Shown here in pieces: positions 35,226 through 45,992 of a stretch of 64,000 nt of DNA (positions within the stretch are counted from its first letter, which is position 1; each line of letters starts with the position of its first letter). Made by a program: the position numbers and the translations under genes. The notes below the pieces were generated by a model. The model had not been told where the DNA came from. It was given only the letters and a program-made list of their open reading frames with translations, and searched no databases. This stretch comes from Hyparrhenia diplandra. Its lineage: Eukaryota; Streptophyta; Magnoliopsida; Poales; Poaceae. The DNA lies in the NCBI GenBank assembly GCA_015847255.1, contig JADLZK010004649.1, positions 2,232,001-2,296,000 of the forward strand, written 5' to 3'.

Positions 35226-35375
35226 TCGGACCGGCCGGACGCCAGCCGTCTGCTGCATGCATGGCAACTCGAGTTTTCTTCTCCTTGAGCTTTGTCAAGC
35301 AAGAAACAAATAATGTCTTCGATTGGCTCGATGCTTGCTCTTGCTCGTGGTTGGTGTTGTAGTAGTGTGTTTCTG

Positions 35376-35381
35376 AATAAA
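35376..35381 (+). terminator. AATAAA polyadenylation signal of inhibitor gene 1
   Basis: An AATAAA lies about 150 bases after the stop codon, within 'ttctgaataaagagcc', which is conserved in the paralogue at 46662-46667. A second AATAAA in 'gcttaataaaatatg' about 180 bases further on is also conserved. Confidence 0.55.
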
Positions 35382-35751
35382 GAGCCATGCCATGCTCATG
35401 CATGATGCATGCTGTGCTCAAAGCACTGTCGTTGGCTGGTTTTCAGTTACCAGCTGCTAGAGTTGGTAGGATGCTACCCTTGCATGATGTCGAGTGTTTG
35501 CAGGTTGTTACTAATAAGCTGCTTGTTTGTGTGACTGAAAATTCTAGTATCTGCTTAATAAAATATGTGCCTCTGCGTGGTCTAAAAAAGTGTTGTCGTG
35601 TGTTTGCAGCTATGGTCATGACGACTCATGACTTTTGAGGAGAGTAGCCTGATTATTCGTTGTATTGCCCAGAACTTTTCCTGCAATGCCCAAAACGTTT
35701 TGGAGGACACTAATGAATAATCTTTGTGCAGGCAGAGTACATATAAACGGG

Positions 35752-36881
35752 GGAAAAAACTTGGGTGGACGCCCCGCGCACAGGCGTCCCCGTGCGCTCC
35801 CTGGCGTGATGCCCGCCACGTGCGCAGCCTTCGGATCGTACGGCGACACGCACCATGACAGCTTTCCCTTGCGTCGCCCGGCTCGCCAGCGTCGGCTCCC
35901 CCATTGCACTCGGCTCTCGCGTCGAAGCTGCAGGTGTGGATCGACTACGACGGCGCGACCACGCGGCTAGAGTGTAGGTGACCGCGTCGGCAGCCGATGC
36001 CGGTGGCGTGGCCAGGCCGCGCGTCCCGCTCGTGTCTTGGCAAATCTACCGGTCGTCGACGGTGGCCGACCAGACATACGTTGGGTTCTCGGCCACGAAC
36101 AGCGCCGCCTCGAGCTCGCACTGTGTCCTTGGCTGGAGATCTCATACTCGGCCACGAACAGCACGCGTTTACCTGCGGTGATGCCGTGATATACGCTCCA
36201 CGGCGGCCGGCAAGATGAACTCCACGGCAGCCGATGTCCACCCGGCGCTGCCGCAGATAAGGACTACGCCGCTGGCGCCGGGGCTCGCTCCTGCGTGCCC
36301 CCTCGGTGGCCTCGTCGTCGACGGCGCCGGCGCCAGACGCCGAGTGGGTGGTGATCTTGCCGGCAGCGGAGACGCAGCAGCAGGGGTAGGCCGACTCGGA
36401 GACGGAGCCGACGACGCCGACGTCGGAGGGCACCCAGCTGCTGCCGCTATCCGAGTGCCCGCCAGCGCCACGGAAGCCGGTGTGGGCGCCTCCGTCGTCG
36501 CCGCTGGCCAAGCGCAGGTTCCTGTCTTCTGCGACGCCGTCAGCACATCGGACCTTCTTCCCCGTGGTCCGCGACCTCACCACCGTATTCCGTGCCCTGC
36601 TGCCCAAGAAGCGGATCCGCGCTGGCTAACGACCGAGTCAACGAACATGGACCGATCCTTAGCGGTGGGTTCTCGACCTCTCGTATTCGATCTCGATCCA
36701 CACCTGTAGGAGATCTTCGACGCGGCAGCCGAGCGAAGCCGGTGTGGGCGAGCCGCGCGCGAGGAAGGGAAAGAAGCCATCGCGTGTCGCCGTCCGATCC
36801 GAACGCTGGGCACGTGGCGAGCATCGCGCCAGGGGCACATGGGGGCGCCTGTGCGTGGGACGTCCACCCAAGTTTTTTTCC
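35752..36881. mobile_element. Pack-MULE-like element with long inverted repeats, 1130 bp
   Basis: The left arm starts GGAAAAAACTTGGGTGGACG and the right arm read inward starts GGAAAAAAACTTGGGTGGAC. The inverted repeats extend about 200 bp with many matches ('cgcacaggcg', 'gatgc(c/t)cgccacgtg', 'ttcggatcg.acggcgacacgc', 'caggtgtggatcga'). Eight bases TAAACGGG flank both sides (35744-35751 and 36882-36889), near the 9 bp usual for Mutator-like elements. There is no MURA transposase. The interior is GC-rich and carries a lectin domain fragment, the hallmark of gene capture. Confidence 0.8.
35922..36181 (+). pseudogene. captured fragment of an L-type lectin (receptor kinase) domain
   Basis: The plus-strand frame SKLQVWIDYDGATTRLE (35922-35972) continues after a 5-base frame change at 35973 with VARPRVPLVSWQIYRSS, then YVGFSATNSAASSSHCVLGW (about 36070-36140). 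This is the C-terminal half of the legume-lectin fold as seen in plant LecRK ectodomains (xVWVDYDG, RPxxPLLS, YVGFSxxTG...HxVLGW). No signal peptide, transmembrane segment or kinase is present, and the frame change breaks it. It lies inside the Pack-MULE-like element, so it is a transduplicated piece rather than a resident gene. Confidence 0.75.
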
Positions 36882-36889
36882 TAAACGGG

Positions 36890-38580
36890 AGGGTCTCAAC
36901 ACGGGTCCGCGGCCGGGCAGAAAGCCCCCACACCGTCGACGCGGAGGGCCACCCAGCTGGGCTAACGCGCATAAGAGGAAAGCCAATGGCTTGAAATTCT
37001 CAAGGGCCAAAAATGGATCAAGAATGCCCTAGGCCCGCACTTTCGGATGGGCCTACATGGAACGCGATCACTCTCGCTGAGGTCAGTGTGTTCGCTTGTC
37101 TTGCCTTTATCTTCTTTCAGCTCACCAAAAATCAGCCATCAACTAAAATTGGCCCAATGATGGTTGGTGCAGAGTTTCAATTTTAACACAGGAGCACAAG
37201 GGATGGAGTAGCATGGAACACAATGATTTCATCTTATCTTATATTCATCGAGATATATAACTTTTTAGCATCCTACCGAATGTTCACTCTCCAATTAGCA
37301 CCTTACCCGGTTCCGCTATTTTTTAGCTCGTCTAGTAGCTCGCCTAGCAGCTCGTCTAGTAGCCCAGTTGCCGTGCCGCCGCCCCGGCCGGGCGCGTCTA
37401 GCAACCAGGCTGCCGCCCACCGGAGAAGAAGGCCCCGCGACGGTAACTGCTTTGCGGAAGCCCCGGGCCGGTGGCGACCTTACCACCTGCCGGTGTGCTC
37501 GCCGGGCCGGTGGCGTGGCCCTCCCTGCCCGGCGGGCGGCGGCCCTCACCGTCGGCGTGGCCCTCGCGGCCCGGCGGCAACGCGGCGCCAGTCCCCTATC
37601 CCACGGCGCGCGGCGCCCCGGCCGTTCGCCCGTGAAAACGAAGAAGAGAAGGGCTTCAACGCAATTTGAATTCTATCTCGGGGTTAGTTAGGTAAAGCGC
37701 TAGAAATAGAGTTTTCCAAAGTAAGGCTTAGTGAATTTCGAAATAGCCTAAGGGTCCTGATGCAAAGCATTTCTTTTTTTTAATGAGACATAGGAAACGA
37801 GGGGATCGATGTCCAGGGGCGGGGCAGTCAAGTCTTTTTGCAGCCTGGTTCCGGCGTGGAGAGGTGAGGTGGGCTGCCACAACGGTTCAGGGTTGATGTC
37901 TGGATACGGCTGAGAGCTTTCTCTTTCCATAGCAACGACAGTTAGTAGCACTAAACTTGTAATATTGTTTGAACAGCAGATTAAAACACAATTTCATAAA
38001 GAAACCAATCCAGGGAATGTTGACATAGGAATGACTAGACGCCAACTTGAGATATTGAGCTTAGACTTAATGACAGACCATGTTTGAGTTCATTGATGCT
38101 GCAAAAAGACACCTTAATATATTAGTATTCTTCTCTAGTAAAGAAATCTCAAAAGCATAATAGTTTTATTATGAAAATCATATTTTTAATTTCTAAAAAG
38201 ATAAACATGCATCTGGCAACACACATCAAATACAGAAGAAATTCAATTCAACATAGATGAAGCCAAACGGTGACAACTGAGGCTACGTTGGGTAGTTGAC
38301 ATGAAAAGATCCGGCCAGCAGCTATACTGGGATTATATTGCGATGTCATGCCTGCTTGGAAGTAACCCCACGAGGCCGGGTGCCATGGTCATCGGCCGAG
38401 TTCCACTGGAGCAGCATCCAGACCATGGATGTCCCTATATATTGAAATTAGGGATCATGGTCATCAAAGTGAACTTAATACAGTGCTAATTTAGCTGTAG
38501 CCGACATAAAAATTGAGTTTGTTCAAGTATGCATGCATGTGTCGTACCTGCGATGAAGGTGAACGGGGCGAGACTAGCTG
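36890..38580. other. intergenic stretch between copies 1 and 2, no gene recognised
   Basis: A remnant of the window-start repeat lies at about 37150-37230 ('tgcagagtttcaatttt', 'agcatggaacacaatgatttcatc'). A short tandem repeat of about 20 bp ('agctcgtctagtagc' words) lies at 37324-37368, followed by a GC-rich tract to 37640 whose ORFs in all frames are low complexity. 37700-38580 is AT-rich with nothing recognisable. Confidence 0.45.
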
Positions 38581-38582
38581 CA

Positions 38583-38989
38583 CTAGGCCTGGTACACCAC
38601 GCATTCGACGCCCAGGAAGCCGATGACGTAGAAGAAGGACAGGAAGGTGGCCACGTAGAGAGGCTTGCTGCTGAGGTTGAAGGCGCACAGGAAGCAGAGC
38701 GTGCACGAAAGCAGGGTCCACATCGCCATCGTGCGCCCATGAACGCCGGTCACTGAAAGACCACCAGCAGGGTGTGTATACCGTACAACTTACAAGTTGA
38801 GAGCTCAGCATGGAAATTGAACTTTGAAGGTTACTAGCACGCACCCTGTATCTCGGAGAAGATGGATGAGCAGAGCGATGACGAGCCCGAGAAGCACGAC
38901 CAGGTAAGCGCGGCGCGCAAGGCGCCGACAGCGATGAGCCACCACCCCAGTGCCGGGGGCATGCCGCGCTTCTTCAACGTGCCGGCCAT
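38583..38989 (-). CDS. ERG28-like protein, C-terminally short (two exons)
   Basis: Exon 1 runs from the ATG at 38989 to 38845 and exon 2 from 38752 to the stop at 38583. The 92-base intron has GT-AG ends. The 104-residue product begins MAGTLKKRGMPPALGWWLIA and continues VGALRAALTW. After the splice it reads VTGVHGRTMAMWTLLSCTLC, FLCAFNLSSKPLYVATFLSF and FYVIGFLGVECVVYQA. This matches ERG28 proteins, small ER membrane proteins that tether sterol C-4 demethylation enzymes: HGRT, WTLL(S/T)CTLCFLCAFN and KPLY.ATFLSF are the conserved stretches. Four membrane helices are expected. Plant homologues that I recall are about 130 residues, with roughly 25 more after the last segment. Here a stop follows FLGVECVVYQA, so the last helix is missing or altered. 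The region between the first helix and HGRT (WSCFSGSSSLCSSIFSEIQ) is also divergent. It may be a truncated paralogue or pseudogene. Confidence 0.7.
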
Positions 38990-39060
38990 GGTTGCTTGAT
39001 TGGGTACCTAGCTAGGTCCAATGACGACGAAACAATATGGAATGTGCTGTTCCTGCCTCA

Positions 39061-39071
39061 CTCTATTTATA
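39061..39071 (-). promoter_or_regulatory. TATA box of the ERG28-like gene
   Basis: The minus strand reads TATAAATAGAG, a near-perfect plant TATA box, about 75-80 bases upstream of the start codon at 38989. This supports the chosen orientation and start. Confidence 0.6.
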
Positions 39072-39099
39072 GGGTACCGAGGGCTAAGACTATGTGCAC

Positions 39100-39779
39100 T
39101 CTTCATCGTTTAAATGCACCATCTATCTGTCCTAATCACTAACATTCTCTCCTCTATACCAATTTCTCCTGCATCCATCCATCCTTTTATATATGCTCGC
39201 TCTATATCAACTACTATTAGTAGGCCTACATATAATTTTATCTAAATATTGCCAAGTGAGAAATTGTTTTTGAATTGTTTATTAAAACGAATTCAATGGA
39301 GTAATCACAATTTATTTAATTTGGTTTTTTTTGGTTTGTAAGTTATAACATCTTGTAGTTACTTGAATAATAGGATACGCCACTGCCTGCTCTCCCTCTC
39401 TCTCCCTCTCTCTCCTACACATGTGGTTGCTTCCGGTTAAACGTCCAGTTCAGTGGCAAGCTTTGTTGGCTGCACAATTTTCTCATGGCAAATGTGGTGC
39501 ACAAAGCACAATCACAATTTTCCGGTAGGTAGCAGTCGTCCGCCGCCGCCGTCCGTGACTCTTCAACAGGTCGATTGCATGCTTGCGTTCCTGCTTCCCT
39601 CTCGTTCTCGTATTGCAATTCTGCTCGTTGATTCTTCTTCCATGCGTGCGCAGGAATTTCTGGTTCCGGCTGCACACCACCACGCTAGGCACACCCCGCA
39701 CGCTTTAATTAGGAGGCGTGTGTGCGCATGGCTCTCTCCTCGCAGGCATGCGCAAGCCGCACGGCTTTCTCCTCCTAGG
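39100..39779. other. intergenic stretch upstream of the ERG28-like gene
   Basis: AT-rich sequence with a short CT microsatellite ('ctctccctctctct', about 39391-39415). The remainder to 39779 has no recognised gene or element. Confidence 0.4.
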
Positions 39780-40532
39780 CTAAATGTGAGAACAACAAAC
39801 GTTCACAAACATTACTGTGGTATTGTTCATAATATCTCTTTGCACTGTCTTTGCAGCTATCGTTCTCACTAGTTTCTGAATATTCGTGGCAATGTGTGGT
39901 TGGTCGTGGATGTTGTAATGACAGTGCAAAGATTTATGGAGTTACTGAGAGGGACGTGTCATGCACAAAACTCATCGCGCAACACCATTCCCCAGCTACG
40001 AGTCGTTCTCCATCCATCACGCGCTCTAGAACGTAACCATGTAGCCGTTCGTCTCATTTCTTTTTGGTGTGTGTGTCTCCCTTCCAACTCGAGTTTTAGC
40101 TCCATCGTCGTACTTTGTTGCTGTGAGACCGTCACTAAACCTAACCGCTATTCTCTATTACCGACTACGCCCTCGTCACCTATGCTGCCCAAACCGGCCT
40201 CTCCCACCACGTACAGTCCAAGTTTCTGCGTGCTTGCTGTGTCCTTTTAGTGGAGGGACCCAGGCCTAGCCGTTCTAGCCCGTCTCCTTTCAAGGCTGTT
40301 ACAGCCAGGTACGTACTAAAGGTGACGACGTGAAATGCTTGGCTTTGGGTTCTTTCGCAGCATTTCAACCCGTGAATATGTACGAACGTGGCAGGCTCAA
40401 TGATTCATCTTTGCAAATACAGTAAGTAGCTGAAAGTATATACAAAGGTGGCCACTTACTCGCTAGTACGGTCATATTCACGTCTGTTCTTGAAGTTAAG
40501 TTGTATTTTTGCTTCCTCTGATCTTTCATATA

Positions 40533-41388
40533 CTCCCTCCATACCAGAATACTTAGGATCGGACAGCACTACCAAGAACGCTGGTTAATGACCTGCGTGC
40601 CCCTATTCTGCTCAGACTCTCGGTCCCCTCCCGTTATTCTCTCTCCACCGGTCGTCCAAGAGATGGTCCCGCCCGCGAGGCTCCGCTCCTCGCCTGACCT
40701 GACGATGTTGTTCCGCCCAGGTCTGCGGCAACTCCGGCGACAGCTGCACCTCGATGACCGGACGCAGGCGGGTCACACCTCGGCGGCGGGCTCGCATGCG
40801 CGGCACAGGCACATGTGGCGGCACGGGAGCAGAAGCACGCAAGCCTCGTCGTCGGCGTCACAGTCGCCGCATGCGAGCTGCTGCTGCTGCTGCAGCTGGT
40901 CCAGTGTGGCGCGGAGGCCGCCGGCGTCGGCTGCGTGGATCCAGGCGACGCCTGCCCGCCGGCGTGAAGACCCACGCGCACTCCGACGCTCGAGGCCGCG
41001 CGGCCTGTTGGACGCGCCGGCAGTCCGTAGCCGCTCGCGCGCCCGAAGTATGGGATGTCCCGCCGCCGGCCACCTGCAGTTGGGGATTTGGCTCGGGATT
41101 CAAGGGAGATGATGAGAGCGAGCGGCTGCCTTCGCCGTTGTTCGCCACGGGAGGGATGGAGTCAAGGAAAGGATAAGGTTCCTCCCATCGCTCCCACGAT
41201 CTCATTTTTTTAAATTTTTATTCATGTACGAGAGTACTACTAGTGGATCCTGGGAGGCAGGGATGGGATCGATGGATGGATGACTAGCAGGCTGGGCGTA
41301 CTGGCAGTAGGGTGCAGGACCTAAAACGACCTGTATTTTGAAATTTTTCACAGGAGTTAAAACGTCATGTATAAAGAAATGGAGGGAG
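40533..41388. mobile_element. MITE-bounded block (Stowaway-like ends) carrying a gene fragment
   Basis: The block starts CTCCCTCCATACC and ends TGGAGGGAG, flanked by TA on both sides (40531-40532 and 41389-41390). Only about 11 terminal bases match well. The left end is also present at the matching place in copy 1 (7748 on), so the terminus is older than the duplication. The interior (40570-41200) is GC-rich and holds a RING-finger fragment. A Stowaway-like element that acquired foreign sequence, or an element nested in a MITE, are both possible. Confidence 0.45.
40763..40946 (-). pseudogene. C-terminal RING-finger fragment, BOI / S-RNase-binding-protein type
   Basis: The minus strand reads AWIHAADAGGLRATLDQL, a Gln run, then LACGDCDADDEACVLLLPCR and HMCLCRACEPAAEV, then a stop codon where the next Cys is expected, then PAC. 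CxxC...LLPCRH.CLC..CE...CPxC is the C-terminal C3HC4 RING of plant BOI/BRG-type ubiquitin ligases, preceded as usual by a helical segment with LRA.L.QL. TGA replaces the cysteine codon of the last CPxC pair, so zinc site completion is lost. Only this piece of the gene is present, inside a MITE-bounded block, which points to transposon capture. Confidence 0.7.
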
Positions 41389-41978
41389 TAACACAGTATA
41401 CTAGTCAAACTACAAAAAGAAAATCCGAAAAAAACGTGAACCATTGAAACTAGCAACGGCAGTCTCAATAATTCGTCTCGACCGGCCGCAGGACGCAGCA
41501 TGGTGCTCGTCAACCTTTCCGGCTACAAGGCTGCTGCGTCTGCTAGACGGCCGGCAGAGCGCCGAGCCCACACACTTGTGTTGCAGTTTGGACGGTCCAA
41601 TAATAATCAAACGTCGTATGCGTCGAACAGATGCATGTGGATCACGCGATCCAGCGTCTGAACATGTTTCACGCAACATCTTCTTCCCATTATTTTTTTA
41701 TTTCTAAACTAACCAAGCTGAGTTACAATCTCTGCCCTGCACCAACAAATGTTGAAACGTCTCGATCCATGCTAACACGTCCGTTCTCGATACGAATCAT
41801 CTTCTAACTCAGAGCTCACGCATCTAGTCTGTCCTAAACAGATTCGACACGAAAACCGGATCCATGTGTTTTCCGGCTACTGAAATTTAATTTCATGTTG
41901 ATGAGTACACCACAAATGATAAAAATAAATCACTCAGATCCACTCTTTTTGCATGCTCAGTAGCCATGAAACAAATCG

Positions 41979-42060
41979 CAAGGGCTATAAAAGGCCGCCA
42001 CAAAAATGCCGCGACGCTTATTCTCAATTTCTACGCCGCTAGAAGTCGAGCCCTAGCCGG
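41979..42060 (+). promoter_or_regulatory. orphan promoter-like sequence with TATA box and short ORF start
   Basis: The sequence 'gctataaaaggccgcc' has a strong TATA box (TATAAAAGG, about 41979-41990). An ATG follows near 42007, opening MPRRLFSISTPLEVEP before a stop. The next 180 bases look GC-rich and coding-like but no family is recognised. It may be the start of a lost or captured gene just upstream of the LINE fragment. Confidence 0.3.
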
Positions 42061-42239
42061 AAGTCAAGCCATAGCGCGTCCGACACGTCCTTGGAGGTCT
42101 ACCCAACGCCGGGGAAGTCCGAGCACCGGTCAGTCTTGGTGACCAGCGTCGAGGATGGCATCGAATCTGGTGTTGGGGATGCGTCCTCGCCGTAGAAGAA
42201 CCCGGAAGAAGTGGAGCCGGAGGCCGCAATAGGGAGATC

Positions 42240-42892
42240 CTACATGTTATTTCTTTGACCAGCCTGAAAATGTCGACCATTTATTGTTTACCTGCTCTAT
42301 TGCTAAATGCATATGGTCAATTATAGCTGCTAGTGTTAGTGCAAATGAAATACCTACATCCTTGGAACAAGGATGGTTATGGTGTGAGAAGTGGATCCCA
42401 CAAAACAATCAGTTTCAGGCAATTGGGCCATCTGAATTTGCTGGGCCTTGTGGAAAAGAAGAAATGCAGTATGTTTTGATGGAAAAGTGCTCAAAAATCC
42501 ATTGGAGATATTGAGCTATGCGTGTGCTTTGATGAAATATTGGGCAGGTTTACTGAAGGCGGAAGACAAGGAGAGTTGGGTCCAACGTTAATCTGCTGCA
42601 TCAGGACCAGGGTGGGCACGCGATGCTGCTGACAGGAGAAGTCGAGGATATGCTGCTGGAAACGAGCAAGAGTAGAAGACCAAGCTCTCTGTTGTGATGC
42701 AAGTTATTCTGTGCTATCTGCCATGCTTTTGTAATAGTCGTTCTGATGTCGCTTGGGTTGATGTGATTCCCCCGTTCTTGTAGTCGTTCTTCTAGTTTTT
42801 GAACGGTCTTGTGCTACCTGAAAACTCTTGAATGCTGTATTTCCTTTCCGTTATCTTAAGGGAAATGGGGAAGCCCCTTGATCGGAAAAAAG
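42240..42892 (+). mobile_element. 5'-truncated LINE 3' fragment
   Basis: The open frame 42245-42514 begins CYFFDQPENVDHLLFTC and continues AKCIWSIIAASV, then WLWCEKWIP. This is the zinc-binding C-terminal region (zf-RVT-like) of plant L1-type reverse transcriptases (CxxC..PE..DHL...C..A...W). The second Cys of the first pair is Phe here. A 3' untranslated region follows and ends in 'ttaagggaaatggggaagcccctt' and a short A-rich tail (to 42892), the typical end of grass LINEs. The polymerase domain is missing, as expected for a 5'-truncated insertion. It lies in copy 2 only. Confidence 0.75.
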
Positions 42893-43879
42893 AGGATGTT
42901 TGGATTTGTAACTTCTTCTCAAAGCTCGCTTATAGCATTCCATGGAGCAAAATACCAGAATACCTTACAGAGAACGATTGATGTGTGCTCGTGGTACAAA
43001 TAGGGAGGGTATAATTGTCTATTAACATTAGAAGCTGGGTTGGTTAGCTTGGCAAAGTTTAAGAATTTCAACTCTCTAGATTTTGTAAGCTGGTTAAATA
43101 TCTAAACTGTTTGGGTGCTCTTTTAGATTGCACAATCTAGCAATCCAAACGGGGACTGGGGCAGGCTCAATAATTCGTCTCGACCTGCGGCTGGACAGTT
43201 CATGTGCTGCTCGTCCATCTTTCCGGTTACAACAAGGCAGGGGCATCTGCCACACGGCGTTCGAGCTCAAGTGGACTGCCGCACATCCGCACACCACACC
43301 TGTGTTGCAGTTTGGACGGTCATCGTACGCCTCGAAAAGACGACTCATCAGACCACATGCATGAGTCTGAATCACGGTGACGGTACATCTGCAGACGTTT
43401 CAGGGCACATGGCCACCAGAGCGGCCCCGGAAAACCTCACAGACGCGGAAAATCCACCCGATGATGAACCATTAATCCACTATATAATATGCATTTTAAC
43501 TACCCAAAACTAGCCATTACAGTAGATTTTAATATTTCCACCCTTCTATCTCTTCTCCGTCCGACCCCACCAGACAGACCATGACGACCGATTTGCTAGA
43601 TCAACATGCTGAACCTTTCTCCAACATTTTTACCTTGGATTCTTTGCAGCATATTTCACCCCATGAATGTACCAACATGGCAGGCTCAATAATTCGCTCT
43701 TCCTCGTCGTGTGCCACGGTGCAGTGGTGTACTATGCTACTAGCAGCAGCTGCTACCGTGCCCATATTGCATTGTCTGCGAAACTGAGCATAGATGGGCT
43801 AAACGAGCCAAAAGCAGTGCAAGGCCTACAGTAGCTGTTAGCCGGTGCCATTCATCTTGAATTGAGATTTTAATATAAA

Positions 43880-43974
43880 ACCTAGCTAATTTGTATTCTT
43901 GAAGATGCTCACTCTCCCTACACTATACCTAGCTAATTTGTATTCTTGAAGATGCTCACTCTCCCTACACTATA
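43880..43974 (+). repeat. 47-bp tandem duplication in copy 2
   Basis: The phrase starting 'acctagctaatttgtattc' and ending 'ctccctacactat' occurs twice in a row (starts at 43880 and 43927). Copy 1 has it once (about 29820-29865), so the duplication arose after the segmental duplication. Confidence 0.75.
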
Positions 43975-45385
43975 CAAAATGGTCAACATATATGAAATAG
44001 ATGCAAAGTGGCTATTCATATTCAAGACCTTTCAATATGCATGCATGAAATCCAGCTGTACTACGGATAACTGGATATCTATTTCCACCACGCCGTGGGA
44101 CGGTGATCGACCACTAACCAGCTACCATACTAGTAGGTCACAACTCCGAGGGAGCTTGTATTTTTTGTTCTCCGAGGGTTTAGCTTATCCGTCCACTCTT
44201 ATAGTCTTGTTCTCCGAGGGAGCTTGTATTTTTGTTTCCTCTAATCTTCCATATACGCCAGTGAAAGTGATACTTCCATTCTAACGTTAACGTCGTTGCA
44301 GTTGGGCCTGCTTACTGATTGTCCGGCAACGACAGGCTCAATAATTCATCTGGACGGTGCAAGCATGTGCTTGTGTACGTGCTAGCACTGCCTTTCCGGT
44401 CCGCATTTCAACCCGTGAACGCACGGAACAATAGTTCTCTGTCTCTTGGCTGGCTGTGCGCTACTATAGTATTACCGGGCCACTGGCAGCTATTGCTGCT
44501 GTGTGTTCATCCTTTCGGTGAAAAAAGGAGACAGATGCATGGGCCAAAAGTAGTGGCTAGCAGGGCCTAGCACTAGCCAGCGTCAGGCATCTTGAATAAT
44601 CATCATCCATCTTTTATGTTTTTCTTTGTTGTATATGACATTTTGTTATTGTTAGACTATAAAAAATTACAAATTATGTTTTGTATAAATTTTTCTTTTA
44701 ATTATACTGCTTCTTTGCAGGTCTCATAGGTTTTCTTCTCAGTTTAACCTTATGGACTTTGTAGCCTAAGTCAACATACATGTGGACATTAGTCTTTTTG
44801 GACGTCATTCTAATAACGACCTGTATATTCTTTTCCTCAGTCTACACACAAGTATTTATGGACAAAATCATCCATTTCTAATAAGTTTTGCAATGAAAGC
44901 TAGAACGTGGCTTCAAGGTTTTCTAGTAACTTGCCAACCCCTACAAGTACAATCCTTCACTTCAAAGTTAACTACGTAAATCGGACCTCAAGAAAAATGC
45001 TGGCCGCCAAGGCAAATCCTTTTCTGGTAGTGCATAAATCTGTTGACCGTCACTTGTACTTTTCTAGCCCCACAAATTAAGACATCATGGTGCTTATGTG
45101 ATTTGGATTTTTGCAATTTGCATTTGGATCATCTTTGATGATATCTAGGATTATTGTTTTTAGTCATGCTATACTGGCAATCTTTTGATCTGTAGACAAA
45201 TTTCTCGATGATCATGTCTTATATTTTTTGAGCTGAAATCATGTCTTATCTTGTCTTGCATTTCCACAACTTGATGTTCCACCACAGCGAAGAATCTGAT
45301 GAAACACACATAGCCATTGTGCTTTTCAGTCTCTAGCTTAGTGACACTATCACACACTGATCTCAGAAGCTCAGCTTGATAAGTA

Positions 45386-45533
45386 CTCCCTCCATTCCAA
45401 ATTATAAGACTTTCTGGCTTTTTCTAGATTCATTGATTTTACTATGCATCTAAGTATACACTATATCTAGATACAAAGTAAAGGAAATGTATCTAGAAAA
45501 GCTAGAAGGTCTTATAATTTGGAATAGAGGTAG
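45386..45533. mobile_element. Stowaway MITE in copy 2 (148 bp)
   Basis: It starts CTCCCTCCATTCCAAATTAT and ends TAATTTGGAATAGAGGTAG, inverted termini, with TA flanks (45384-45385 and 45534-45535). The other copies show the empty site ('gataagtaggcat...' near 10350 and 34200). It inserted about 450 bp upstream of inhibitor gene 2 after the duplication. Confidence 0.9.
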
Positions 45534-45756
45534 TATGCGTCAAGTCAAAACAATCATCCCACTTCCCATATATGATGCCCAATGCTGTAGTCTGGTGTGA
45601 AGATAGTCCCAAATAATTTTCATTTCTATTTAAAAATAGAAGTACCATGTACTACATGTAGTTCGTAAGATAGTATATCCTAGCATGATCTCCCTTTATT
45701 GGCTAGTAATTACTAATTAGTCACACCAATGCATGTGGTGTCACTATAGTATCTGA

Positions 45757-45897
45757 TGAGTCATGCATGACTTTTGGCCCCACTAAAAGTTCTAGTTCCT
45801 AAACATTTAGTTTGGGACACCCTTTTGAAGATTGAAATTGAAATGTTTGGTTTCTTGGTCTAAACTAAGAAAAACTCCCCTCCAACCCTCCTATAAG
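45757..45897 (+). promoter_or_regulatory. inhibitor gene 2 promoter: palindromic GCN4/RY block and TATA box
   Basis: TGAGTCATGCATGACT at 45757-45772 is identical to the block upstream of inhibitor gene 1. TATAAG lies at 45892-45897, about 100 bases before the start codon. The flanking sequence 'cttttggccccact' is also conserved. Confidence 0.6.
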
Positions 45898-45992
45898 AAG
45901 GCCTCGAGCCTCAAACAGATCGCTGTAGGAAGAAAATCCAACCAACCAAACTTTGCATTGTGGCCTGTTCTGTTCTTGCCAAGGAAAAAAAG

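Larger units (their letters stand above)
28987..35687. repeat. segmental duplication copy 1, right half (with inhibitor gene)
   Basis: Collinear blocks with copy 2 are 28990-29660 with 43155-43865, 32015-32520 with 44015-44620, 32640-33145 plus 34186-34400 with 44710-45720, and 34400-35687 with 45700-47001. The last block includes promoter, both exons, intron and 3' flank of the Bowman-Birk inhibitor gene. Homology stops after 'cttttcctgcaat', where copy 2 is interrupted by the CACTA end at 47002. Confidence 0.85.

Noticed and set aside
34848..35421. Minus-strand and alternative-frame ORFs over inhibitor gene 1 (also 46164-46707 over gene 2)
   Set aside because: Shadows of the GC-rich inhibitor exon. 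The plus-strand frame has the cysteine pattern, signal peptide and splice sites.
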